Origin: Vibrio sinensis
Lineage (GTDB): Bacteria > Pseudomonadota > Gammaproteobacteria > Enterobacterales > Vibrionaceae
Direction: 5' to 3'
Assembly (NCBI RefSeq): GCF_003605645.1
Contig: NZ_QVMU01000003.1
Coordinates: 267,405 to 300,182 of the forward strand
DNA: 32,778 nt
The position numbers and the translations under genes are program-made. Positions 18,401 to 25,294 of the stretch are shown here, piece after piece (position 1 is the first letter of the stretch; each line of letters opens with the position of its first letter). Under the pieces are notes generated by a model that saw only the letters and a list, made by a program, of their open reading frames with translations, had not been told where the DNA came from and made no database searches.

Positions 18401-18448
18401 ATTTAGATTTTACGCGCAAATCTTGCCAACTTTATTGCGTAAAATCAA
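18401..18448 (-). promoter_or_regulatory. Candidate feo promoter with FNR-like site
   Basis: On the minus strand, TTGGCA at 18424-18429 and CTAAAT (18401-18406) are 17 nt apart and could be a weak -35/-10 pair. Just upstream, TTGATTTTACGCAA at 18435-18448 matches the FNR palindrome TTGAT-N4-ATCAA at eight of ten defined positions. Activation of ferrous-iron uptake by FNR in low oxygen is known in enterobacteria, so the placement makes sense. It remains a pattern match; I saw no strong Fur box at this promoter. Confidence 0.4.
18406..18446. repeat. 10-bp inverted repeat upstream of feoA
   Basis: GATTTTACGC at 18406-18415 is the reverse complement of GCGTAAAATC at 18437-18446, with 21 nt between. 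The right arm overlaps the FNR-like site and the left arm overlaps the putative -10 region. It may be a pair of operator half-sites or a leader hairpin. Confidence 0.55.
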
Positions 18449-18672
18449 TAAACCTGTGCAGATTCACGTAAATTACGTCAAAACCATTCATGTTAAAAAT
18501 GTTAAAACCCACAAAAACACAACAATATATTTAACAATACGTATGCGGTCATTTAACCAGCGCTGTTAGGTAATAATTAAATTCATTTAAAAACAACAAC
18601 TTAAAACCATGTCGTTTTTGTCATGTAACAATGGCGTTAATTTAATAAGTAAAAGAAATCATTACCTTTATA
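18447..18672. other. AT-rich intergenic region between feo and tfoR promoters
   Basis: No gene is seen. The stretch contains a perfect odd palindrome ACGTAAATTACGT (18466-18478), a tandem 9-bp direct repeat of ATGTTAAAA (18490-18507), two CATGT words 14 nt apart near 18608 and 18622, and a degenerate Fur-like match at 18648-18666. It separates two divergent transcription units, feoABC leftward and tfoR rightward, and is probably where their regulators bind. Confidence 0.5.
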
Positions 18673-18701
18673 TTGATTCCATCGAGACGGTTATCCGGTA
18701 T
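18673..18701 (+). promoter_or_regulatory. Candidate tfoR promoter
   Basis: TTGATT at 18673-18678 and CGGTAT at 18696-18701 are 17 nt apart. The -10 box is poor, as expected for a promoter that needs an activator, and it would start RNA near 18708, giving a transcript of about 100 nt to the terminator. In V. cholerae tfoR needs the activator TfoS. An alternative -10, TATATT at 18669-18674, would give a longer RNA of about 127 nt. Confidence 0.4.
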
Positions 18702-18707
18702 CGAATT

Positions 18708-18808
18708 TAAAATTCCAGAAGTGGTGCTTAGGCGCTACTCCGGCAGCAAGCGAAGGTGTCCTTGACATCCGTGGTATAGTCCCCCCGGCTATACCACGAT
18801 ATTTTTTT
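18708..18808 (+). ncRNA. tfoR: Chitin-induced small RNA TfoR (competence)
   Basis: A plus-strand orphan RNA with three clean hairpins and a strong terminator. Stem 1 pairs AGTGGTGC (18720-18727) with GCGCTACT (18732-18739). Stem 2 pairs GGTGTC (18755-18760) with GACATC (18764-18769). The terminator stem pairs CGTGGTATAG (18770-18779) with CTATACCACG (18789-18798) around a C-rich loop and ends in seven Ts. In V. cholerae the 102-nt TfoR RNA is encoded in the gap between feoA (VC2078) and tfoS (VC2080); position, orientation relative to the neighbours and size all agree here. TfoR base-pairs with the tfoX leader and lets it be translated, starting DNA uptake on chitin. The name is by synteny and structure, not a sequence alignment. 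The 5' end is approximate. Confidence 0.8.
18770..18808 (+). terminator. Terminator of the tfoR RNA
   Basis: A perfect 10-bp stem (18770-18779 with 18789-18798), a 9-nt loop TCCCCCCGG, then ATA and seven Ts. The T-run occurs only on the plus side, so it ends plus-strand RNA. Confidence 0.93.
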
Positions 18809-19032
18809 CTACTCTCTATTCCAAAAAACAAATCCAAACAAACTTACTCTTTTTCCCTTACTTCAAAAATCTAAGTTTCAGCCTCACCATAAAACATGTC
18901 TATACCACATCTAATTGGCCCTTCAACCATCCATTAAAAGCAAGTGTTTAGTGTTTCACTGCTTATGATGTTATACATCTAAATCACCTTAGAACCCTTA
19001 TCTATCAACTTATAGATAGACAGATGTAACAA

Positions 19033-19065
19033 AGCTCTCCTACATGCTATACATATAAGAGAGCT
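19033..19065 (-). terminator. Likely terminator after tfoS
   Basis: On the minus strand AGCTCTC and GAGAGCT form a 7-bp stem around a 19-nt inner part, followed by a modest TTTGTT. It starts 26 nt after the tfoS stop. The remaining gap up to tfoR (18809-19032) shows no gene; it has a TATCTAT/ATAGATA hairpin at 18999-19018 without a T-run. Confidence 0.5.
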
Positions 19066-19091
19066 AAAAAGAGGAGAATTAAGAGTCGTTA

Positions 19092-22000
19092 CTAGAGATC
19101 GGTAAGTTCTGGTTTATACTCACGATCTTCAACAAATTGTGTCGGAGGGACCCCAAAGCGGTGTTTAAATCGTTTACTAAAATAGGATGGATCATTAAAG
19201 CCGCATTCAAATGCCGCATCAGAAACTTTGTCACCTGCGAGTAAACGTCGGCAAGCATGATCTAATCGAACTTCATTAAGATAATCCGTAAATGTTCTTG
19301 TTGTTGCACTCTTAAAACGACGCTGCAAACTACGTTCAGACACAAACATCATTTTTGCTGCAGCCGAAGTACTAAATTCTGAATCTGAAAAATTATCGGC
19401 GACCAGTTTTTCCAATTTTTCAATCCATGGATCCGAATCCTGTTCTGAGCATAATCTATTCAACTGAACACTATCGACTTCAAAAACAGACATTTCATCG
19501 AACGCTAAGCCACATAGCCACGTTAATTCAATGATATTTTTCTCGTCTGTGCAGAACATTTTTGCATCTCCGCCACTTTTTGTTACGAGTGAGCGAATAT
19601 CATTCCATTGGTGACTCTGATGATATTGCTCATCAATGCGAGAACCATAATCTGTCATTATGAGTGTTAATTTATCTTCCAAGGTATTAGATGAAAAATA
19701 GACAACTTGTTCACGACTACATCGCCGTAACACACCATCAAAAAGTAAATTAAACACCTCATCAAGATTAAAGTAATCCAATGTGACGTATTGCTGCTTT
19801 TCAAGAGATGAATGGACATCAATAGAAATGCCCTCTTTAGTAAACTCTTCAGTCCAACCGTTAATCGCTGAATCTAATATTAACGAAAGATTATAAACGG
19901 GCACGGCTTTATCTTGTGCTGCTCTTACGTTCAGTAATAACTCAAGCTGGGCCGAAATCTGGTCACTAATCCGAATTTTAAGCGCAATTTCATCATCGCT
20001 CATATCAAAGGATCTTTGTTGTAATCGTTCCTTAAAAGAGATAATAGCTTGAGAAAAGATCAATCGTCGGACATGAAGTTGCTTTCTTAATTTATGGTTA
20101 TTACTAAGCAGTATTCGACTTTGGTGACGTAACTGTTCGGTTTTTAACGCTATTTGAGCTTTTAGATCACGATTGGCTCGCCTCATGCGACGAGAACGCC
20201 ATAAAGTAAAACTTACACCAAGAGTCAATAGTGCGAAAACATAACTAGCAATAGCATAAGAAGAGATAAACCATGGTTTAGATACGGAAAAATAGTAGCT
20301 ACTAATACTTCCTCTTGGGTTCCCCCCCAAAGTTGGACGAATATCGATTCTATAATCACCGGGGAGCAATCGAGCAAACGTCAGTTTCGCCCCATCAAAA
20401 GATTTCCACTGAATTTCATCGTTTATACGATACTCCAAAACCACATTGCCAATCTGTGGTAATACTCCAAATTGAAAATCGATTGAGTCACCGTATGAAA
20501 TATTTGTTCGTCCTGTCTTAGCAACCCCTAAGCCGACCAAAGATTGGTTTACTCGAATTTGACTAAGAATCACTCGAGAAGATGGCAATTTACTTACGGA
20601 TAATGCATCAGTATCAACATAAATTAAGTTGTATAAGGAACCAAGCACTAATAGGGATGATTTATCTGTCGCCGTGGAGCAAAAACCGGCCACAAATTCA
20701 TTATTAATCAATCCAAATGGTTGACCATAATGTCCAATTTTTTCGCCCTCTATATTGTATCGACTAAGTCCCATTGATGAGGTAACCCACACACCACTAT
20801 CGTTTTTCATTAAGCATTTTGGTGTTGCATGTTCATCAACCATAGGGAGTGAGAGAAGTTGATCTTGTGCTAAATCGAATTGAAATAGACCATAATTACT
20901 TGCGACCCAAAGTACATTATCTTGCACTTCAATAATGCTGATAACACGGCCATAAGAAATACTCTTTTCAATCAGTCTTACCTGGCCCTCTTTTAATATA
21001 TAGAGCCCTTGCTTTGTTCCAATAACTAGCTCGTTACTTTTTGTGGCAATTACATTTGTAACATCAGAAAGTGGAGACGGATTACTATCCCAAGGAGAAG
21101 CTATACTTGTTAGCTTTTCTTTCTCTAAGTCATATTTCCACAATACTTGCTTGCTCACACCCATAATGTTCTCATTACTATCGACTTCTAATAGATGAGT
21201 TTTCATTTCCTTAAGCAAAGGGGGAAGATCGTCATTATCAACATCAACTTTACCCGTTTCCGCATCTAGACATAGAATTCCACGGTCTGTCGCTAACCAT
21301 AAATGCCCACCCGTTTCTATAAAATCGAAAACTTTACCGCGGTAGTATTGGATTTTGTTGTGTATGGCTTTTTTCTCGACTTTAAACAGTCCCGACTTAG
21401 TTACAAACCAGTATCCAGCTTTATCAAGCATGGCTTTGAGCATCAATTTATTATTATTAGACCAATCATTACTGACTTGATGTGCGGGTACCCGCATAAA
21501 CTTGTTGCCAAACAGTGATACGTAGAAAACACCTTTTTCCGTCGCGACCCACATACCTCCAAGTTCATCATTGACGATAGAGTGTATTCGATGACCTGAA
21601 AAATTGGTGCTCATTGATGAATTACCATCCAAACGTCGAACATTTCCAGTTAAGAAGGAGTAGATGAATAGACCATCTTTTGTTCCGATCCAATACTCCT
21701 GTTCTGCTTCAGCAATACTCAATACGTGACCACTGATAATCGTTTTTTTCGGTACGGTGGTATTTTGAATATCAAAGATCACAGCGCCAAGCTTAGAGCC
21801 AACGATTAATTCGCGACGTTTCTCTGAAAAGTAGAGTAATTCACTGTATTGATGTTCTGAGTTTTCAACATAATCGAAATTATTTTGGTTAGAGACATAA
21901 GCACCTAATGTTGTTGCCAATACCCACTTCTTATAAACGAATCTAGCGTCATTAATTTGAATGTTTGATTGAGAGCTATGCTGATAAAGTTCCATTAACG

Positions 22001-22454
22001 AATAAGTGATAAACTCACTAGTATCAACATTAAAACTATAAAAGTTGACTTGATCCGTTACCCATATAAATCGTTTTGAAGCTCCAATTTTTTGAATTTC
22101 AGAACCCGGTGGTAAGCTAAATACCAACTCACGTTTTTGTTTAGGGGAAGAGCGATAAATATCGCTGCCCAAAAAAGACCAAAAATAGTTATCAAGATAA
22201 GCAAGTTGTTCGGGTTGATGCCCAAGCGCAGAACCACGCTTAGGCAGAATATTGCTGCCATCAAAAAAAAGGACTTTATTCCTAATATCTTGAATCCACA
22301 AACCACCACCATTTGCCAAGAAAAGCTTCTTAGCAATAAAAGACTTACCCTCCGACTGAGAAGGTAATGGATAAAATACGGTGGCATGTTTTTCTGATGC
22401 TAGAGCATCCAGGGTGATGAAATAGAGTAGGACTGCCAAAAAGACACTTTTCAC
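19092..22454 (-). CDS. tfoS: Membrane-bound chitin-sensing AraC-type regulator TfoS
   Basis: A 1120-residue one-component membrane sensor. In order: an N-terminal signal/anchor segment (1-20); a long periplasmic region with beta-propeller blades of the two-component-regulator type (W-[IV]-x-T-x-x-G-[LV]-[FY] patterns, for example near 255-265, 302-311, 386-394, 516-524 and 555-563); a Y_Y_Y-like beta-sandwich (about 655-725); one membrane span (728-752); a basic coiled coil; a degenerate histidine-kinase-like core (about 795-985); and an AraC DNA-binding domain (about 1010-1110). In V. cholerae TfoS (VC2080), with this architecture and position, senses chitin oligosaccharides and activates tfoR, and the predicted target lies next door. 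The start is GTG with AAGGA 8 nt upstream. It is monocistronic. Confidence 0.9.
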   Translation of the reverse strand: MKSVFLAVLLYFITLDALASEKHATVFYPLPSQSEGKSFIAKKLFLANGGGLWIQDIRNKVLFFDGSNILPKRGSALGHQPEQLAYLDNYFWSFLGSDIYRSSPKQKRELVFSLPPGSEIQKIGASKRFIWVTDQVNFYSFNVDTSEFITYSLMELYQHSSQSNIQINDARFVYKKWVLATTLGAYVSNQNNFDYVENSEHQYSELLYFSEKRRELIVGSKLGAVIFDIQNTTVPKKTIISGHVLSIAEAEQEYWIGTKDGLFIYSFLTGNVRRLDGNSSMSTNFSGHRIHSIVNDELGGMWVATEKGVFYVSLFGNKFMRVPAHQVSNDWSNNNKLMLKAMLDKAGYWFVTKSGLFKVEKKAIHNKIQYYRGKVFDFIETGGHLWLATDRGILCLDAETGKVDVDNDDLPPLLKEMKTHLLEVDSNENIMGVSKQVLWKYDLEKEKLTSIASPWDSNPSPLSDVTNVIATKSNELVIGTKQGLYILKEGQVRLIEKSISYGRVISIIEVQDNVLWVASNYGLFQFDLAQDQLLSLPMVDEHATPKCLMKNDSGVWVTSSMGLSRYNIEGEKIGHYGQPFGLINNEFVAGFCSTATDKSSLLVLGSLYNLIYVDTDALSVSKLPSSRVILSQIRVNQSLVGLGVAKTGRTNISYGDSIDFQFGVLPQIGNVVLEYRINDEIQWKSFDGAKLTFARLLPGDYRIDIRPTLGGNPRGSISSYYFSVSKPWFISSYAIASYVFALLTLGVSFTLWRSRRMRRANRDLKAQIALKTEQLRHQSRILLSNNHKLRKQLHVRRLIFSQAIISFKERLQQRSFDMSDDEIALKIRISDQISAQLELLLNVRAAQDKAVPVYNLSLILDSAINGWTEEFTKEGISIDVHSSLEKQQYVTLDYFNLDEVFNLLFDGVLRRCSREQVVYFSSNTLEDKLTLIMTDYGSRIDEQYHQSHQWNDIRSLVTKSGGDAKMFCTDEKNIIELTWLCGLAFDEMSVFEVDSVQLNRLCSEQDSDPWIEKLEKLVADNFSDSEFSTSAAAKMMFVSERSLQRRFKSATTRTFTDYLNEVRLDHACRRLLAGDKVSDAAFECGFNDPSYFSKRFKHRFGVPPTQFVEDREYKPELTDL

Positions 22455-22595
22455 TCACTAAGTCCTTAGCAGTATATTCACTCGTAGATGGGGGCACCTA
22501 TTTTTTGTGAAGATATATAAATAATCAATATGTATTCTATTTCATTGCAACTCGGTTTAAAACTTGAATTAGTGTTTTTATTCAATATATTACAA

Positions 22596-22619
22596 GAGAG
22601 TGAGCAAACACTCACTCTC
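22596..22619 (-). terminator. Stem-loop after znuA
   Basis: GAGAGTGAG (22596-22604) pairs perfectly with CTCACTCTC (22611-22619) around a 6-nt loop, 7 nt after the znuA stop. The following minus-strand bases (TTGTAATATATTG) are T-rich but not a clean run, so termination may be partial. Confidence 0.6.
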
Positions 22620-22626
22620 AACGAAA

Positions 22627-23508
22627 TTACTTTGATAGACAGACAAGAAAACTTGAGGCCAGTTGGTCTAGCAACAAAAAGTAGCTGCCATTTTCGAGTG
22701 GTATATCCGCACCGATAGGATCAAGTACGCCTTTATTAGCTTGGCTACCTCGCAGCACAGAATCAATAACCGCTGGTGTAAATTGAGGCTCAGAAAAAAC
22801 ACATTTTGCTTGGTTTTCCGCTAACGATTTACGTATCGTTATCAGCTTTTTAGCGCCGGGTTTACGTTCTGGACTGACCGTAAATTCTCCAAGATGGTTC
22901 AAACCATAATCTTGTTCAAAATAACCATAAGCATCATGAAATACGTAGTAGCCCTCTGACTTTACAGGGGCAAGTTTATTGGCAATTTGAGTCTTATTTG
23001 CTGCTAAATTCGCTGCAAAGTCGGTGTTATTTTTTTGATAAATCTCTGCATTCGCAGGATCAATAGCTTTTAACTTTTCGGTAATCGCATTAGCCACTTG
23101 AAGCGTTGTTTCGTTGCCTAACCAAAAATGAGGATCGTGGCTTCCATGATGATGCCCATCATGATCATGCGCTTCATGGCCAAATTCGCGTAGAGCCAAA
23201 TCTGGAATTGACGAAAGCGTTAAACGATTAGGTTGTTTTTCAACCGCTTTAGTTAGAAATGGCTCTAATTCAGGGCCAAACCAGATCAAAAGATCCGCTT
23301 GATGGATGCGTTTGATGTCTGATGGACGCAATGCGTAATCATGAGGAGAGGTATTAGGCCCTAAAAGAACGTCTGGAATCGTCACATCTTTTGTCAATTC
23401 AAATACGATCATCTGAATAGGTTTAATACTCGTGAGTATTTGTGTTGCACTCGCTAAGTTTGGAATAAATAGCGCCGCAAAAAGCAATAGGTACGTTCGT
23501 TTCATCAT
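22627..23508 (-). CDS. znuA: Zinc ABC transporter substrate-binding protein ZnuA
   Basis: ZnuA is the periplasmic zinc-binding protein that delivers Zn(II) to ZnuB. The 293-residue protein has a signal peptide (about 1-21, ending NLASA). The zinc ligands equivalent to the three conserved histidines appear as His56 in SPHDYAL, His127 in DPHFWL and His191 in VFHDAYGYF. A His/Asp-rich loop lies at 111-127 (HEAHDHDGHHHGSHDPH), typical of Zn-specific cluster A-I proteins. Cys236 and Cys290 should form the conserved disulfide. It is divergent from znuCB, with a Zur box in the 79-bp gap. The start may be either of two adjacent ATGs. Confidence 0.96.
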   Translation of the reverse strand: MMKRTYLLLFAALFIPNLASATQILTSIKPIQMIVFELTKDVTIPDVLLGPNTSPHDYALRPSDIKRIHQADLLIWFGPELEPFLTKAVEKQPNRLTLSSIPDLALREFGHEAHDHDGHHHGSHDPHFWLGNETTLQVANAITEKLKAIDPANAEIYQKNNTDFAANLAANKTQIANKLAPVKSEGYYVFHDAYGYFEQDYGLNHLGEFTVSPERKPGAKKLITIRKSLAENQAKCVFSEPQFTPAVIDSVLRGSQANKGVLDPIGADIPLENGSYFLLLDQLASSFLVCLSK

Positions 23509-23542
23509 TGGTCCGGTTTGCTATATGGCAATTGAATTTGCT

Positions 23543-23564
23543 AAATGTTATATTATAACAATTC
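23543..23564. promoter_or_regulatory. Zur box between znuA and znuCB
   Basis: The sequence AAATGTTATATTATAACAAT contains a perfect 6-1-6 palindrome GTTATA-T-TATAAC at 23547-23559. This is the core of the gammaproteobacterial Zur operator (GAAATGTTATANTATAACATTTC). Sitting alone in the divergent znuA/znuC gap, it can shut off both operons when zinc is plentiful. The right flank departs slightly from consensus. Confidence 0.93.
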
Positions 23565-23587
23565 CCTAATTGCAAATTAGTTTCATT

Positions 23588-24373
23588 ATGACCCCACTCG
23601 TTGAACTTCGTGATATTTCGGTACAATTCAATGATCGCCAAGTCCTAGACAAGGTGAGCCTAGTATTGCGCAAAGGTGATATTACTACTCTTATAGGCCC
23701 AAACGGTGCCGGTAAATCTACGCTTGTCAAAGTTCTCTTAGGGCTACAACGACGCTATTCAGGGACGATCACTAAGCCAAAAGGACTTAGAATTGGCTAT
23801 GTTCCTCAAAAATTACATCTTAATGATTCGCTCCCACTTAGCGTTGATAGGTTTCTTAAACTAGCAGGCAAATATAGCCAGCAAGAACGTCAAGATGCGT
23901 TAAAGCTTGTAGGAGCAGAGCACCTATTAATCGGTAACATGCATTCTTTGTCCGGTGGTGAAACTCAACGCGTACTTCTTGCTCGAGCTTTGCTACAGAG
24001 ACCAGACTTATTGGTGCTTGATGAGCCGGCTCAAGGGGTTGATGTGCAAGGACAGATCGATCTTTACGACCTAATCGATACTATTCGTCATCGTTTCAAT
24101 TGTGCGGTATTCATGGTCTCTCATGACCTACATTTAGTAATGGCAAAAACGGATGATGTAATCTGCTTGCATCACCATATTTGTTGTTCAGGTGCACCTG
24201 CGGACATTGCTCAACACCCAAGTTACATCGCTTTATTCGGCCAAACTCGACAAGAAACCTTAGCCTTTTATCATCATCAGCACGATCATCATCATCACGA
24301 TCTCGCAGGACAGCCTGTCGATGGTCATGGAACAAGTTGCTCACATCATACTCACGGTCACCATCATGATTGA
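23588..24373 (+). CDS. znuC: Zinc ABC transporter ATP-binding protein ZnuC
   Basis: ZnuC powers ZnuB-mediated zinc import. With ATG 23588 it has 261 residues; the frame also reads back to a TTG at 23570, but that would add residues not seen in the family. Walker [10 protein letters not shown] is at 37-45, the ABC signature LSGGE at 121-125, Walker B LLVLDE at 141-146 and the H-loop His179. The C-terminal 35 residues are very rich in histidine ([10 protein letters not shown] at 229-238 and HHTHGHHH at 253-260), beyond the end of most ABC ATPase domains, and could bind zinc in the cytosol. The stop overlaps the znuB start by 8 nt. Confidence 0.96.
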   Translation: MTPLVELRDISVQFNDRQVLDKVSLVLRKGDITTLIGPNGAGKSTLVKVLLGLQRRYSGTITKPKGLRIGYVPQKLHLNDSLPLSVDRFLKLAGKYSQQERQDALKLVGAEHLLIGNMHSLSGGETQRVLLARALLQRPDLLVLDEPAQGVDVQGQIDLYDLIDTIRHRFNCAVFMVSHDLHLVMAKTDDVICLHHHICCSGAPADIAQHPSYIALFGQTRQETLAFYHHQHDHHHHDLAGQPVDGHGTSCSHHTHGHHHD

Positions 24374-25151
24374 ATTTCTCATCCCCTCGATTTTGGCTGG
24401 CTTAGGTATTGCCGCAATTGCAGGTCCACTTGGATCATTTGTCGTATGGCGAAAAATGGCCTACTTTGGCGATACCCTAGCCCATGCTTCACTACTAGGG
24501 CTCGCTCTAGGTTTTCTACTAGATATCAACCTGTACTTAGCCTTAATTGTTTGCTGTCTAGGTCTTGCATTCATACTCGTTACGCTACAAAAACAGCAAC
24601 TGGTCGCAACCGATACTTTGCTGGGGATCTTGGCCCACAGTTCTCTTTCCCTCGGTTTAGTCGCTGTCAGCTTTCTTGACAACGTTCGTATCGATTTGAT
24701 GAGTTATTTGTTTGGTGATCTCTTAGCAGTATCGAACCAAGATTTAATCTTCATTTACCTTGGGGTTGCTGTTGTTGCCGTCATCTTATTCCGATTCTGG
24801 CATTCATTACTTGCCACAACGGTCAATGAGGATCTAGCTCAGGTCGAGGGACACAATACTGACTTAATGCGTCTAATTTTAATGCTGTTAGTCGGATTAG
24901 TTATTGCGGTAGGCATGAAGTTCGTCGGAGCCTTAATTCTAACTTCACTCTTGATTATCCCGGCAGCAACAGCTCGTAAATTTGCTCGCACGCCAGAACA
25001 AATGGCCATACTTGCATCGTTAATAGGTGGGGTTTCTGTCTTGCTTGGATTAACCTTATCGTGGCACTACGATACGCCAGCAGGACCGTCGGTTGTTATT
25101 AGCTCGACACTATTCTTCATGTTAAGCCAATTTGTTCGAACTCGTGAGTAA
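24366..25151 (+). CDS. znuB: Zinc ABC transporter permease ZnuB
   Basis: ZnuB is the inner-membrane channel of the zinc importer. It has 261 residues with about eight hydrophobic segments; the N-terminus [12 protein letters not shown] and the segment [27 protein letters not shown] are very close to E. coli ZnuB. ATG 24366 was chosen on that basis; earlier in-frame ATGs lie within the His-rich tail coding region of znuC. The ATG overlaps the znuC stop by 8 nt, so the pair is translationally coupled and expressed from the Zur-controlled promoter before znuC. Confidence 0.96.
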   Translation: MIEFLIPSILAGLGIAAIAGPLGSFVVWRKMAYFGDTLAHASLLGLALGFLLDINLYLALIVCCLGLAFILVTLQKQQLVATDTLLGILAHSSLSLGLVAVSFLDNVRIDLMSYLFGDLLAVSNQDLIFIYLGVAVVAVILFRFWHSLLATTVNEDLAQVEGHNTDLMRLILMLLVGLVIAVGMKFVGALILTSLLIIPAATARKFARTPEQMAILASLIGGVSVLLGLTLSWHYDTPAGPSVVISSTLFFMLSQFVRTRE

Positions 25152-25231
25152 CGGTTTTCACCGATAAATAGCATAATAGATGCGCTTTCGTTTGAACAAT
25201 AATCCCGATTTAATGCTCAACAGCAGGCGTA

Positions 25232-25261
25232 AAAAAGGCTTCCATTTATGGAAGCCTTTTT
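25232..25261. terminator. Bidirectional terminator between znuB and purF
   Basis: AAAAAGGCTTCCAT (25232-25245) and ATGGAAGCCTTTTT (25248-25261) form a perfect 14-bp stem with a 2-nt centre (longer in practice). A- and T-runs flank it on both sides, so it serves the convergent znuCB and cvpA-purF operons. Confidence 0.95.
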
Positions 25262-25294
25262 GCTTTTACTCATGATTAATAAGGCGTTCTTCGA

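Noticed and set aside
18999..19018. TATCTAT/ATAGATA hairpin downstream of tfoS as a terminator
   Set aside because: All-AT stem and no T-run on either strand; the 19033-19065 hairpin is a better candidate.
22058..22387. A 109-codon hydrophobic-looking open frame inside tfoS on the same strand, other frame
   Set aside because: It lies wholly within the periplasmic-domain coding region of tfoS, whose frame is intact; the hydrophobic look comes from reading a Phe/Leu-rich gene out of frame.
22627..25151. Possibility that znuABC is a manganese or iron cluster A-I transporter
   Set aside because: The long His-rich loop in ZnuA, the strong ZnuB N-terminal match and the Zur box all point to zinc.
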